A stretch of DNA of 59,493 nt from Candidatus Melainabacteria bacterium. GTDB taxonomy: Bacteria; Cyanobacteriota; Vampirovibrionia; Obscuribacterales; Obscuribacteraceae. Position 1 is the stretch's first letter, and every line of letters begins with the position of its first letter. This document shows positions 34,891 through 43,513 of this stretch, one piece after another. The stretch is from contig JACRFZ010000068.1 in assembly GCA_016212515.1 (NCBI GenBank), positions 1-59,493 of the forward strand, written 5' to 3'. The notes under the pieces were generated by a model. That model searched no databases. It was not told the DNA's origin and saw only the letters and a list, made by a program, of their open reading frames with translations. The translations under genes were made by a program, and so were the position numbers.

Positions 34891-35526
34891 CTAGACAAGA
34901 TTCTTCAGGGCCCAGATGGCTGCCTGAGTGCGGTCATTGAGACCAAGTACCAATAGAATGTTACTTACATAATTGCGCACCGTTCCTTCGGTGATGTTCA
35001 GTTTCCCGGCAATCTCTCTGTTGCTTAAGCCTTCTGCCAGTAGTTGTAGAATCTCTATCTCTCGCTTGTTCAAATGTTTTAGTAAATCTGGAAGTTTCCT
35101 CTCTTCCGTCTTCACCAGGTGCATGGAAAGGCGCGCCACAACTTCCGGATCCATTTGGCTGAGACCTCTCATGCTGGCTCTGATGGCCGAGGCCAGTAAC
35201 TCAGACGGCATGTTTTTGAGCAGATAACCGGCGGCGCCCTGGCGAATGGAGTCTATTATGAATTCGTCATCGACAAAGGTAGTAAGGGCAAGAACTTTGA
35301 TCTTATTGTTCTTGCTCAATATCTCTCCAGTGGCTTTGATTCCGTCCAGTATAGGCATCTGAATGTCCATAAGCACGACATCGGGATTGAGCTTCTCGCA
35401 CAAAAGTACTGCTTCCCTGCCGTTTGCAGCGACGCCTACAACTTCTATATCGCTTTCAAGAGAGAGAAGACTTGATAGACCCTGGCTTACCAGGCTCTGG
35501 TCGTCGGCAATCAATACTCTAATCAC
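34891..35526 (-). CDS. NarL/LuxR-family response regulator
   Basis: 211 residues. Receiver domain with phospho-acceptor D54 in VLMDIQMPIL and conserved Lys about residue 103; C-terminal LuxR-type helix-turn-helix KREIEILQLLAEGLSNREIA with the GTVRNYVSNIL recognition helix. It would bind DNA as a dimer at inverted repeats once phosphorylated by the kinase whose gene overlaps it by 4 bp upstream. Candidate sites ATGAC-N4-GTCAT occur at 34006, 34225 and 36796. Related to DesR/LiaR-type envelope or lipid-stress regulators in sequence style, but the signal is unknown. Confidence 0.93.
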   Translation of the reverse strand: MIRVLIADDQSLVSQGLSSLLSLESDIEVVGVAANGREAVLLCEKLNPDVVLMDIQMPILDGIKATGEILSKNNKIKVLALTTFVDDEFIIDSIRQGAAGYLLKNMPSELLASAIRASMRGLSQMDPEVVARLSMHLVKTEERKLPDLLKHLNKREIEILQLLAEGLSNREIAGKLNITEGTVRNYVSNILLVLGLNDRTQAAIWALKNLV

Positions 35527-36740
35527 GCGGGAAACTCCAGAATTATCTCAGTGCCATATTGGGGTCTTGATTCTACCTTTAAGGATGCACCCATGGTAGC
35601 GGCCCGTTCCGCCATACTTTGTAGGCCGAAGCCGTCATTTACTTGTTCGGGCGCGAAGCCCCTGCCGTTATCATAGATGGTTATCCGAAAGTTGTTTTTC
35701 TCCAATTGCACCGTCAGTTTTACCAGGCTTGCACCGGAGTGTTTGCGAGCATTGCTCAGGGACTCTTGAATAATTCGAAAGGCTTCCCGGGCCCTTTTGC
35801 CGGTCAATCGGCCCGCTGCCGTCTGCGCTATTTCAATCTCTGTGGCCAGAGATTCGCCCGAATCTATCTGCGCAATTAAGGCTTGCAGTTCTTTGTCGAA
35901 ATCAAAATTCTGATCAACCAGACCACTAACAGTCTTTCTTATGTCTGCAACAGACTTATCGGTTATCTCCTTGGCTAGAATAATGCTCTCCAGCGCCTTG
36001 CCTCTGTCTCTATCAAAGAGTTTGGCGGCTAATTCCAACTGTATGCCCAGCGACACCAGTCGGTGCCCCAGCAGATCATGTATCTCTCTTGCGATGCGGT
36101 TACGTTCCACCGCTTTAGCCATTTCTTCCAGTTGATCCGAAAGGTCTTCGGCTTTCAGCCTGGCCGAGCGCTCGCTCAAAAGGAGATAGGCAAACATGAT
36201 AGCTACAGCCGTGTCGGCAATTGTTTCCACGACTAAGGAGATCAAGGTGTCCGGCTTAGACGAAAGTGGCGTGGCAGTGCCTGAGTGGAGCATACCGGGC
36301 GGCGGCGCCGTCACCAGGCAAAAGTGACTGACGGCGGAACCCATCAATAGAATCACGCTAATGATTACTATCTTGGTGGCACGAGCCTTATCGAGAGCCA
36401 GAAAGGCTTTAGCTCCGGCCGTCAATATAAGTATGCCGGAAACTCTGAAGATCCCGAACATGGAAGCTGTCCCGGCCGCCAGCACTTGAAAAAGCAGCCA
36501 GTAAAAGTCAACATCCCGGTTGCGAACATCACGTTTGAAAGTCAATAGAAGCAATATGGATAGAAGTGAAAAGGCTGCCAGCAAGCCTAGCTCTATCGCT
36601 GGTGGATTGCCGATACCGTCTGAAGGGCGTATGGTGATCATGGCAATGATTTGACCCAGGAGGCATACTCCGGCCACAGTCAGCTCCGTCAGGCGAATCT
36701 TTTCCAAGAGATTGGAATTGTCCCCGGTCGCCTTATTCAT
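35523..36740 (-). CDS. DesK/NarX-type sensor histidine kinase
   Basis: 405 residues. Six or so transmembrane helices in residues ~15-190 (LTVAGVCLLGQIIAMITI, LLAAFSLLSILLLLTF, others), no large extracellular sensor domain. HisKA_3 dimerisation box with phospho-His H221 in REIHDLLGHRLVSLG, then HATPase_c with YDNGRGF and GFGLQSMAERAATMG. This architecture is that of DesK-like kinases which sense membrane state. ATG start with GGGGAGG 6 bases upstream; a TACTAT -10 box is at 36767-36772 and an ATGAC-N4-GTCAT palindrome is centred about 42 bp before the predicted start of transcription. Overlaps the regulator gene by 4 bp. Confidence 0.92.
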   Translation of the reverse strand: MNKATGDNSNLLEKIRLTELTVAGVCLLGQIIAMITIRPSDGIGNPPAIELGLLAAFSLLSILLLLTFKRDVRNRDVDFYWLLFQVLAAGTASMFGIFRVSGILILTAGAKAFLALDKARATKIVIISVILLMGSAVSHFCLVTAPPPGMLHSGTATPLSSKPDTLISLVVETIADTAVAIMFAYLLLSERSARLKAEDLSDQLEEMAKAVERNRIAREIHDLLGHRLVSLGIQLELAAKLFDRDRGKALESIILAKEITDKSVADIRKTVSGLVDQNFDFDKELQALIAQIDSGESLATEIEIAQTAAGRLTGKRAREAFRIIQESLSNARKHSGASLVKLTVQLEKNNFRITIYDNGRGFAPEQVNDGFGLQSMAERAATMGASLKVESRPQYGTEIILEFPA

Positions 36741-36766
36741 GGTGTGCCTCCCCTTTCACTCTCTCT

Positions 36767-36772
36767 ATAGTA
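36767..36772 (-). promoter_or_regulatory. Candidate -10 box for the two-component operon
   Basis: On the minus strand TACTAT at 36772-36767 sits about 27 bp before the kinase start codon, with the palindrome at 36796-36809 where a -35 element would be. This fits a promoter activated by a class-II regulator, i.e. autoregulation. Confidence 0.45.
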
Positions 36773-36795
36773 AAGGGCCTTTAGCGCATTGTTGT

Positions 36796-36809
36796 ATGAC
36801 GGAAGTCAT
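36796..36809 (-). promoter_or_regulatory. Palindromic operator candidate upstream of the kinase
   Basis: ATGAC-GGAA-GTCAT within TTGTATGACGGAAGTCATGT, perfect arms, centred 33 bp before the -10 box. It shares the flank TTGT and both arms with the site at 34006-34019. It also lies between the kinase and the divergent small gene at 36896, so it could influence both directions. Confidence 0.5.
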
Positions 36810-36895
36810 GTCAGTTTAATTATTCCAGTTAGCTGAAGTGCTTTGAACCTATGTGTAACATGCCGGTAGCGGTTAAACCAGGAGGTTTTCACAAG

Positions 36896-37105
36896 ATGGA
36901 TAGCGAAGCTAGTGCTCCGGACCTTCACCGGGTCGAATTGAACTTTGCCGCGAGAACCTATGACACCTTCATATTGAGTCTGCCCGGTCTCAAGCAAGAT
37001 GCGGAACTGGAACAGCGGCGGCTGGAGCTTATTCGTCGCGGCTTCAGAGTGGTTCAGTTTGGTCCGCGCTTGCTGTTTATGCAAGAGAGCCGGGGACCAG
37101 TGTGA
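36896..37105 (+). CDS. Short unknown cytoplasmic protein
   Basis: 69 residues from ATG 36896; GGAGG sits 10 bases upstream, the main support. Sequence SEASAPDLHRVELNFAARTY then FILSLPGLKQDAELEQRRLE looks like an amphipathic two-helix protein ending in basic and aromatic residues (RRGFRVVQFGPRLLFMQE). No signal peptide. Divergent from the two-component operon, with the palindromic operator between them, so it may belong to that regulon. Unrecognised. Confidence 0.6.
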   Translation: MDSEASAPDLHRVELNFAARTYDTFILSLPGLKQDAELEQRRLELIRRGFRVVQFGPRLLFMQESRGPV

Positions 37106-37277
37106 TTTTCAAGCTGGAGATGGCGGTCGTTAATGCTGCCGGTAAGCATGAGAAAGGCGGAATTTTTGCAGAAGCTTCGTAGAACCCCCTCTCAAAGCCC
37201 AGTTCCTATGATGAATGATTCGTGTCCGGTGGTAATTAGAAAGAGAGGTGCTCATTTTTTGACCGGGTGTTTTATCA

Positions 37278-40139
37278 GTGAATTTCAGAAAAACAATCGT
37301 GCAGTCTTTACTCAGTCTAGCTGCCTTTTGCGCACTTTCCTCCGTATGTTTGGCGCAGGATGCATTCGGCGGAGCCGCTTCCCCAAAAGAAGAGCCTTCC
37401 CCGGTTGAGTTTCAGGGAAATGATGATTATCCAGCCGGGTATTGTGTGTTTCCCTTGAGACTTGTCGCTGAAGGTGAGTTTGTAAGTGTTTTGGTCAGGG
37501 ACGGGGCCGGCAGTGATTTTTATCTGCAGTTTCTTACTATAGATGGGGAACCCATTAAGGAGAAAGCGTTCCATGAGATTGCCAGGACTTTAACGGGCAA
37601 CGGCCCACTTGGCTCCACCGTTGAACTCTTTGGATTGAAAGACGCTACGCGAGAGCTTGTTACCGTTAAACTGGCAAGGCAACCTTATGCTCCAGGCCTC
37701 CCTGGTCCTGCAGTTGAACAGGAGTTGAAGAACTACTTTGAAGAAGAGGATCTTCTTCCTCTCAGCAATTTCAAGGTTGATGTAATGGCCCCGCCGACCG
37801 AGGCCGCGAAGCGTAACCTCGATTTATTCAGTCGCTCCCTCGCATTCAATTGCTATAGTAAGGTGCTTCGACTTCCTCCGCCAAAGACAATTATTTGTAG
37901 CTTGTCCCTGGCTGAGTGCATTCTTGCAAATGGTAGCGCCGGTGATACTGACGGTCTGGCGCACTGCAAAGGTTTGTTTTTGCCCACCATTAAGGATGAG
38001 GCTTTCTTAGAGCGTTTTCAGGGCTACAATACTCAGGAAGCCTGGCTACCGCTTTTTGCCTGCAGCAATTCAGGTGAATCACTCAAGATGCTGCAGTCGA
38101 TTATTCCGGTTGCACTAAGTTCTCGCTACAGCGAGTACGGGCAGAAACTCATGCCCGGGCGGGAACTGGCCGCTCAGGCCTATACCCTTACTCTTGCTAA
38201 TTTGATGGAGGACGATCCGGCCCGGGCGGCGCGGTTGGCCCTGGAGATCATTCGTTTGCGGGACATAGAGACTACTTTGCCGCCCTCTACCCTTGAGAAA
38301 GCCGCCGATTGTCTGGCGGCAAACGGCCAACACCGGCAAGCCCTGCTAGCATACGACAGACTCCTTCGTGTGCCTGATAGTCCAGCGCTGGCTTCAATAT
38401 CGTCGACAGCTGTGCCTTATTTGCGCGTGCTTTACAAAATTAGTGGCTGCCAGGCTAGTTTAGGACAGAAGGAGGAAGCTCTTTCCTCCTTGCAAAGAGC
38501 CCTGGCCTTTGCCCTCTGCCAGCAGTCACCGGATTTGCAGAGAGCGCTGGAATCTGGAACTGGTTTCTTCCCGGTTGTCAGCGATTTGAAGCTTGCCCTG
38601 GCTCGCCTCTATTTTGCGCGGGGCGAATATAGTTTGGCGGAGGATGCTGCTCTGGATGCGGTGGCTCGCATTCAGCAAGCTCTCGGTATGAAAAGCAGCA
38701 GTCTGAAGCCGGCTCTAGAGCTATTGAATGAAATCTATCTGGCCCGCGGTGACACGGCAAAGGCTGCGGAAGTTAAAGTGCAGAAGGACTGCTTGTGCCT
38801 CTCCCATGAGCCGCTTCGCTTCAGTCAGCACAAGCAGTTTATGTTGCTTAGAGAAGCTCAGGCTGCAATAGAGAAGGGTGACTCTTCTGCCGCTGATGAG
38901 ATAATTGACCGGTTGCTTGCTGCCCACGCTTGTGAAATTGGAGATAGCATTCAATATCCACCCCCGCTGAGATTGTTTCCAGCCCTGCTGCGCCTGGCTC
39001 GAATGCTCAGTGACCATGGTCAGACCAAGGCTTCGGATAAGTTGCTCGATTACCTTGATAGAGCTGCCGTAGACAGGGAACATACTGCCTCGGCTCGCGT
39101 TTTTGTGCGGGCTGAGAAACTCTTCAATAGGCGCAGTCGGGCCGGCTCTGAGACCGATCTTCTGGCTCTTTTGCAGTCAATGAAGATGGACAAGTTTAGT
39201 GAAGCAAGAAAATTCCGCTGGCTGGGCTTGACCTATTACAGGGCGAAAGAGTATGAGCGCGCCGGTTTTTATCTGGATCTTGCTGGCAGTTACCTTGAAA
39301 GAATGCCTGTTGAGAGTCGGCGGCAGGAAGAAAGTTTGCTGCTTCTGGACAAGGCTTGCCTGCAAGGGCGGCTCTTGCAATTTCCGACTGCCGATCAGTC
39401 AGCCTCGGCGGCGCTTTCCTTGCTCCAGGGGGATGATCTCCGCAATCAACCCGACGCAGCCCTTTCATTCAAGAAAGCTATGGTTGGTAAGGTTGTTGAA
39501 CTTTCTGAGATGTACAGGGATGCCGGGCGTCTTGCCCGCGCGGAGGATGTATTGAGTTTGCTCTGTAGCCAGCTTTTGAAAGGTTTCGTCAAAGGTAAGC
39601 CCGCTTATCCCGCTAAAGATGGTAATGATGCTTTTGCCAACGATTTCTCGGATACTTTCCTCTTCGCCAGCCTGGGCAAGTTCTATCTGGACACAAAGCG
39701 TGCCCCACTGGCGATGAAGCAGTTTCGTCTGGCTCGCGAAACATCCCCTAATTACTTGCCTCCCTTGCTTTTGCTCGATACGGCTGTGTGTGCAGAAAGG
39801 CTTGGGCTCAAGGAGGAAGCTGCCAGGAACTATTTGGAGTTTGAGGAAAGCCTTGGTCTTTTACCCTATTCACTTGCCGACCGCCAGCCAGGCTGGCGCA
39901 TTAAGTATTTGCGGAAAGCCTTTGAGGCTGTCGTAAGTTCTCCTGGTTTTGGTAGAGAAAATCTGCCTGGTATCTGTGAAAGGCTTTCAGGTGAGTTGCA
40001 GTCACAGTGGCCTCGCCCTCGCGAGTTAATGAGAATATACCGTGTATGGTTGTCTCATTTGCCGGCGGACTGCCCGGAGAGAAAGTCTGTTGAAGCTATG
40101 GCCGGTCAAATGAAGACCGAGCTGAGCGGCAAACATTAA
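37278..40139 (+). CDS. Large secreted TPR-repeat protein
   Basis: 953 residues from GTG 37278 (only a weak upstream ribosome signal). Signal peptide at 1-27 (VQSLLSLAAFCALSSVCLA), so exported. After a ~200-residue N-terminal part, several tetratricopeptide-like helix pairs are visible, e.g. NGQHRQALLAYDRLLRV, QKEEALSSLQRALAFAL, RGEYSLAEDAALDAVARIQ, DAGRLARAEDVLSLL, and DTKRAPLAMKQFRLARE. TPR solenoids hold partner proteins together. No enzyme motif is seen. It stands between the small gene and the carbonic-anhydrase-like gene with no clear operon partner. Substrate or complex unknown. Confidence 0.82.
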   Translation: MNFRKTIVQSLLSLAAFCALSSVCLAQDAFGGAASPKEEPSPVEFQGNDDYPAGYCVFPLRLVAEGEFVSVLVRDGAGSDFYLQFLTIDGEPIKEKAFHEIARTLTGNGPLGSTVELFGLKDATRELVTVKLARQPYAPGLPGPAVEQELKNYFEEEDLLPLSNFKVDVMAPPTEAAKRNLDLFSRSLAFNCYSKVLRLPPPKTIICSLSLAECILANGSAGDTDGLAHCKGLFLPTIKDEAFLERFQGYNTQEAWLPLFACSNSGESLKMLQSIIPVALSSRYSEYGQKLMPGRELAAQAYTLTLANLMEDDPARAARLALEIIRLRDIETTLPPSTLEKAADCLAANGQHRQALLAYDRLLRVPDSPALASISSTAVPYLRVLYKISGCQASLGQKEEALSSLQRALAFALCQQSPDLQRALESGTGFFPVVSDLKLALARLYFARGEYSLAEDAALDAVARIQQALGMKSSSLKPALELLNEIYLARGDTAKAAEVKVQKDCLCLSHEPLRFSQHKQFMLLREAQAAIEKGDSSAADEIIDRLLAAHACEIGDSIQYPPPLRLFPALLRLARMLSDHGQTKASDKLLDYLDRAAVDREHTASARVFVRAEKLFNRRSRAGSETDLLALLQSMKMDKFSEARKFRWLGLTYYRAKEYERAGFYLDLAGSYLERMPVESRRQEESLLLLDKACLQGRLLQFPTADQSASAALSLLQGDDLRNQPDAALSFKKAMVGKVVELSEMYRDAGRLARAEDVLSLLCSQLLKGFVKGKPAYPAKDGNDAFANDFSDTFLFASLGKFYLDTKRAPLAMKQFRLARETSPNYLPPLLLLDTAVCAERLGLKEEAARNYLEFEESLGLLPYSLADRQPGWRIKYLRKAFEAVVSSPGFGRENLPGICERLSGELQSQWPRPRELMRIYRVWLSHLPADCPERKSVEAMAGQMKTELSGKH

Positions 40140-40248
40140 CTGAAGTTTCTCAACTGCTCTTTCCCTGAGCCGCCTTCTCACGGGCTCTTCTGAATTTTTG
40201 CCCGGGTTGGGTATAATATCTGCTCCCGCATGAAGGCAAGGAAACCAT

Positions 40249-40857
40249 ATGGCCAGGAAAAGTGACGACCATCTGAGCGCCACTCGCTCGTTCAAGTTCA
40301 ATACGCGCTTGAAGCCTCTTTTTGCAAGAGAGGATTTGCCTGAGCGTTGGCTTGACAGTCCCATTGAAGAGTTTATCGCCGCCCATAATTTTGAAAAGCC
40401 TGTGGAAGAAGGCACCACTCCTAAGTTGCTTGTGGTGTCTTGCATCGAGTTTCGTTTCATGCCTCAGATTCCTCGTAATTTTGCTTATATGATTCGCACC
40501 GCCGGTGGTCGCATTACGCAAATCCCGGGTTCGGAATTTGCCCTTGCCTATATTCTTGCTAACGGTGTCAGGCATATCGTCACGGTCGGACATAACGACT
40601 GCGGTATGACCAAAGTGGAAGCTTTCAAGCCCCGGCTGGTGGAAGCCCTGGCAGAGCAGGGCTGGGAGCAGGCGCTGGCACAAAATTTCGTGGAAGCCCA
40701 TGCCGATCGCTTTGCTATTGATGATGAGATCGATGCTCTGGAGTCTGAATATGTCCGTATGCGCAGCCTCTTTCAGAAGGTGGAAATTGCGCCGCTCTTC
40801 GTCTCGTTATCCAGTTCCAGGCTGCACTTGCCGTCCTGGTTCGAGAAGTATAAGTAA
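40249..40857 (+). CDS. Beta-carbonic-anhydrase-like protein with CxExR variant
   Basis: 202 residues. Aligns with the beta-CA core: VVSCIEFRF (C65, E67, R69) in place of the usual C-x-D-x-R, MIRTAGGRI in place of RNAG, and GHNDCGM with H115 and C118. So two Cys and one His zinc ligands are present, but the catalytic Asp that pairs with Arg is Glu. Beta-CAs hydrate CO2 in the cytoplasm; whether this one does is uncertain. A ~60-residue N-terminal extension and a C-terminal charged helix are added. No signal peptide. ATG start. Convergent with the cobT-like gene, 17 bp apart. Confidence 0.72.
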   Translation: MARKSDDHLSATRSFKFNTRLKPLFAREDLPERWLDSPIEEFIAAHNFEKPVEEGTTPKLLVVSCIEFRFMPQIPRNFAYMIRTAGGRITQIPGSEFALAYILANGVRHIVTVGHNDCGMTKVEAFKPRLVEALAEQGWEQALAQNFVEAHADRFAIDDEIDALESEYVRMRSLFQKVEIAPLFVSLSSSRLHLPSWFEKYK

Positions 40858-40874
40858 GATCTCTGCATTTGTAG

Positions 40875-42134
40875 TCAGCCTGGCTGCAGTACTTCCGGTT
40901 GCACCAGGCTTTTATAGGTGTCGTCTATAAGAGCCAGTAACTGATCTTGCTCTAGTTTTCCCATGGTGCAAGCCAGTAAGCAGGCGGCTCCCGCTCCCAC
41001 GCCTTCCTTGACATGACCGTGCTCGTAAGCACGCAGTCCACTGTGGCAACTCTTCTTTAGACCCGGATCGACGCTCACCAGGGGTGCCTGGCAAAGGGAT
41101 GCCAGTTCGGGGATACGAGCGGCTCGGTCAAAGGCCACATAGCTTGTGGTGGCAACCAGGCAGTTCTTCTGGAAGATGGCGGCATCAAAGTTGCCGCTGA
41201 AGTAGCGGGCCAGAATTTTCTCTTCGCCGGCTAGAAGCCTGGCCAGTTGATAGACTGCCAGCATCTGACTGCCGCCGGCGGCAATGACCAGACCTGACTG
41301 GCTTCGTTTGAGCAGATAAGCAGCGGCGTAGGCTTGCATGGGGTCACCGGCCATGGCTACCGCTTTGAGCGGATTGAGGCGGCATTCTTGCCTGAGGTCC
41401 TTGAGAGAGGCACCCCGGCTTTCAACCAGGGCTAAAAGTTCCTTTTCCAGAAAGACGGTCTTGTCGAAGTTGTGGACAAGCGCTGCCTGGCTGCTTTCTA
41501 TGCCGGATTGGACCGACTGTCTCGGCACTAAACTGGAGGAGCAGAGGGCGGCCAAATTCGCGTTTGCCTCCAGGAGCAAACTCAAGACCAGGGCGGCAGT
41601 TGTGGTGCCGCCCGGCACGCATTCGGCCAGCAAGGAGATTGGATGTTTGGGATGATTTTCCGCTCCCGCTTGCAAGCCTTCTTGCAAGAGGTGCTCCACT
41701 TCCTCCATTGAAAGGGCTTGACCGCTGCCGGCCCGGTGAGCGGGGCGAACGCCTACGGTTTTGTGGCTTTCTTCCGGGGCAATGAAGGTACCGGCGTCTA
41801 CTATTTCTAACCTGGTTGCAAACAAATCCAGACAGGCTTTGGTTAGCACCACCGGCGATGTTATGCCGGCCGGTGAAGCCGGCAGCCGGACTTTTTCTTT
41901 GTGGGAGAGGGAGCGCCTGAGGGCATCGGCATCAAGGGCCGGAGTCTTGCGCCGCTCCTCGGGCGTCGCTCCTGCTGCCGATAGACCGGGCAGGTCGCTC
42001 AGTTCGGTGCCGCCTAAAACAAGATGAAAAATGGGGTCGCTACCGGCCGCTTGCCGTAAGCGCTTTAAAATGTCCGCCACCTGGTGGAAGGGGTCGGCAA
42101 TGATCTTGATGTGCTCGGGGCTTGATTCAGGCAT
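40875..42134 (-). CDS. CobT-like nicotinate mononucleotide phosphoribosyltransferase, archaeal/cyanobacterial type
   Basis: 419 residues from ATG 42134 (8-bp overlap with the preceding gene; a TTG 5 codons earlier is the alternative). Features of the family: FHLVLGGTELSDLPGLSAAG near the N-terminus, GVRPAHRAGSG, ECVPGGTTTAALVLSLLL, the GDPMQAYAAAYLLKR block and the C-terminal EHGHVKEGVGAGAACLLA motif. This is the TIGR00303-type branch seen in archaea and cyanobacteria, which activates the lower base of cobamides with nicotinate mononucleotide. Cytoplasmic. Follows a membrane protein gene in the same operon. Good but not certain: distinguishing from bacterial CobT was by motif order only. Confidence 0.8.
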   Translation of the reverse strand: MPESSPEHIKIIADPFHQVADILKRLRQAAGSDPIFHLVLGGTELSDLPGLSAAGATPEERRKTPALDADALRRSLSHKEKVRLPASPAGITSPVVLTKACLDLFATRLEIVDAGTFIAPEESHKTVGVRPAHRAGSGQALSMEEVEHLLQEGLQAGAENHPKHPISLLAECVPGGTTTAALVLSLLLEANANLAALCSSSLVPRQSVQSGIESSQAALVHNFDKTVFLEKELLALVESRGASLKDLRQECRLNPLKAVAMAGDPMQAYAAAYLLKRSQSGLVIAAGGSQMLAVYQLARLLAGEEKILARYFSGNFDAAIFQKNCLVATTSYVAFDRAARIPELASLCQAPLVSVDPGLKKSCHSGLRAYEHGHVKEGVGAGAACLLACTMGKLEQDQLLALIDDTYKSLVQPEVLQPG

Positions 42135-43161
42135 CTTCCAGGTCGACAATCACCTTGTCGGTATTGGGGCTTGAAGAATTGCCCTCGCTTGTCTCGTTGC
42201 TTCCCCCCTCGCCCGGTACGGCTTGAGAAGGTGCCGTGGGTTGCCCGTTTCTGACGCAGGCTTCTCTTATTGTCTCAAGCATGGCGGCGGCGCCGAAGGG
42301 AAGTAGGAATTGATCGGAGAGGACCAGCCAGGTCTGCCTGAAGAAGATAATCCAGAGCGGTTCTGAATAACCCGGTGATTTGAGTTGAGTTTGAATCTGC
42401 ATAATGATATCGGGATTGGTGACAAAGGTGCCCAGTATCGTCAGTAGTATCAACATCAGGGACATGGAAAGTAGTTTTGTGAATGTAATGACCAGGGAAT
42501 CGATTACTACCTTGAGTGCGTTACCGCTAAGGGTGACACTTCTGGCTCCGCCGACCACGGTGAAATTGTTGAGCAAAAGGGCTGAAATAATCAGACTGAC
42601 GACCAGATGTACTCGATATGGCTCTACCAGGGCCTTTATCTCAGCCGGGATTTGCACCGTACCAGGGAGAGCCGTGACCAGAAGCAAGGCGCAGAGGGCG
42701 AAGCCGCAAACTGCCAGGATGGGAATTTGCGCCACGGAAAGGAGGAGCCAGACTCCCACTAGTCTGGCCTTGCTCTTGCCGAGGGTGGTTTTGGCTTCTT
42801 CCAGAGCCTCTTCAAACTGCAATCTGCTCGCCGGCGCGTCGCTGTAAGGGGTGCGCAGATAAGCTCTGGTGACCACGGCCAGGCGCCAGACCATGAGAGC
42901 CATGCCGATGATGGTGGTGACGCCGCCCATTACCAGCACTACCATGATGCTCAGCAGAAGCGGTATGGCTCGACCCACATCGATGGTTCCCTCCAGACCG
43001 GCCGGGCCGATGATACTTTCGGGAACTTTCAGGAGGAGACCGACAATGGCTGATAACAAGACCGGTGCCAGCAAATAAGACCTGGCCGCCAGTGTAAAGT
43101 TGACCGCATGTTTGAAATAATTGAGGCTGAAGATTCGCTTGAGAGCGGCAGGATAAAGCAC
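42127..43161 (-). CDS. Multi-pass membrane protein of unknown function
   Basis: 344 residues. Hydrophobic segments near 30-47, 68-92, 135-160, 185-207 and 225-250 predict about five to six transmembrane helices; the C-terminal ~40 residues are Ser/Gly/Asp-rich and cytoplasmic. Blocks such as IMVVLVMGGVTTIIGMALMVW and LVISLIISALLLNNFTV contain no enzyme motif. Ends inside the start of the cobT-like gene, so it may serve a related transport or membrane role in cobamide metabolism (inference). No family recognised. Confidence 0.7.
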   Translation of the reverse strand: MLYPAALKRIFSLNYFKHAVNFTLAARSYLLAPVLLSAIVGLLLKVPESIIGPAGLEGTIDVGRAIPLLLSIMVVLVMGGVTTIIGMALMVWRLAVVTRAYLRTPYSDAPASRLQFEEALEEAKTTLGKSKARLVGVWLLLSVAQIPILAVCGFALCALLLVTALPGTVQIPAEIKALVEPYRVHLVVSLIISALLLNNFTVVGGARSVTLSGNALKVVIDSLVITFTKLLSMSLMLILLTILGTFVTNPDIIMQIQTQLKSPGYSEPLWIIFFRQTWLVLSDQFLLPFGAAAMLETIREACVRNGQPTAPSQAVPGEGGSNETSEGNSSSPNTDKVIVDLEDA

Positions 43162-43513
43162 TTACACTCCTTTCGGTCAGTCCTATCGCCAATTAAGCTG
43201 CACGTTGGTAAAAGAGAATTCTTATTTTGAGGCGGTTGAGCCGGGGCGAAGTATTAAGTTGGTTAAGCAGTATTTACCCTTTCGCCTCCGGACCGCATCA
43301 GATATTTGCAATTCTCTTTATACACGAACCAGTGGGCTTTCTATAGGAGTTGCGGCGATTATTTTAGAGATTTGGCAACTATTCCGCCAGGGAGTGAAAC
43401 TGCTTCTAAGGCTGGTTCTTGACAAAATGTGCGAAGATTTCCGACAGCGAGTCAATGGGGGTTGATGTCTTCCCTCCCGAGGCTCGTCAAACAAGGAAAT
43501 ACCGGATTAAACC
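43162..43513 (+). other. 352-bp intergenic stretch upstream of aroF
   Basis: Divergent promoter space. An 86-codon frame on the plus strand (43205-43465) has no ribosome site and a biased composition. No riboswitch or clear promoter seen. Confidence 0.45.

Noticed and set aside
43205..43465. 86-codon frame upstream of aroF
   Set aside because: No ribosome site and biased composition.
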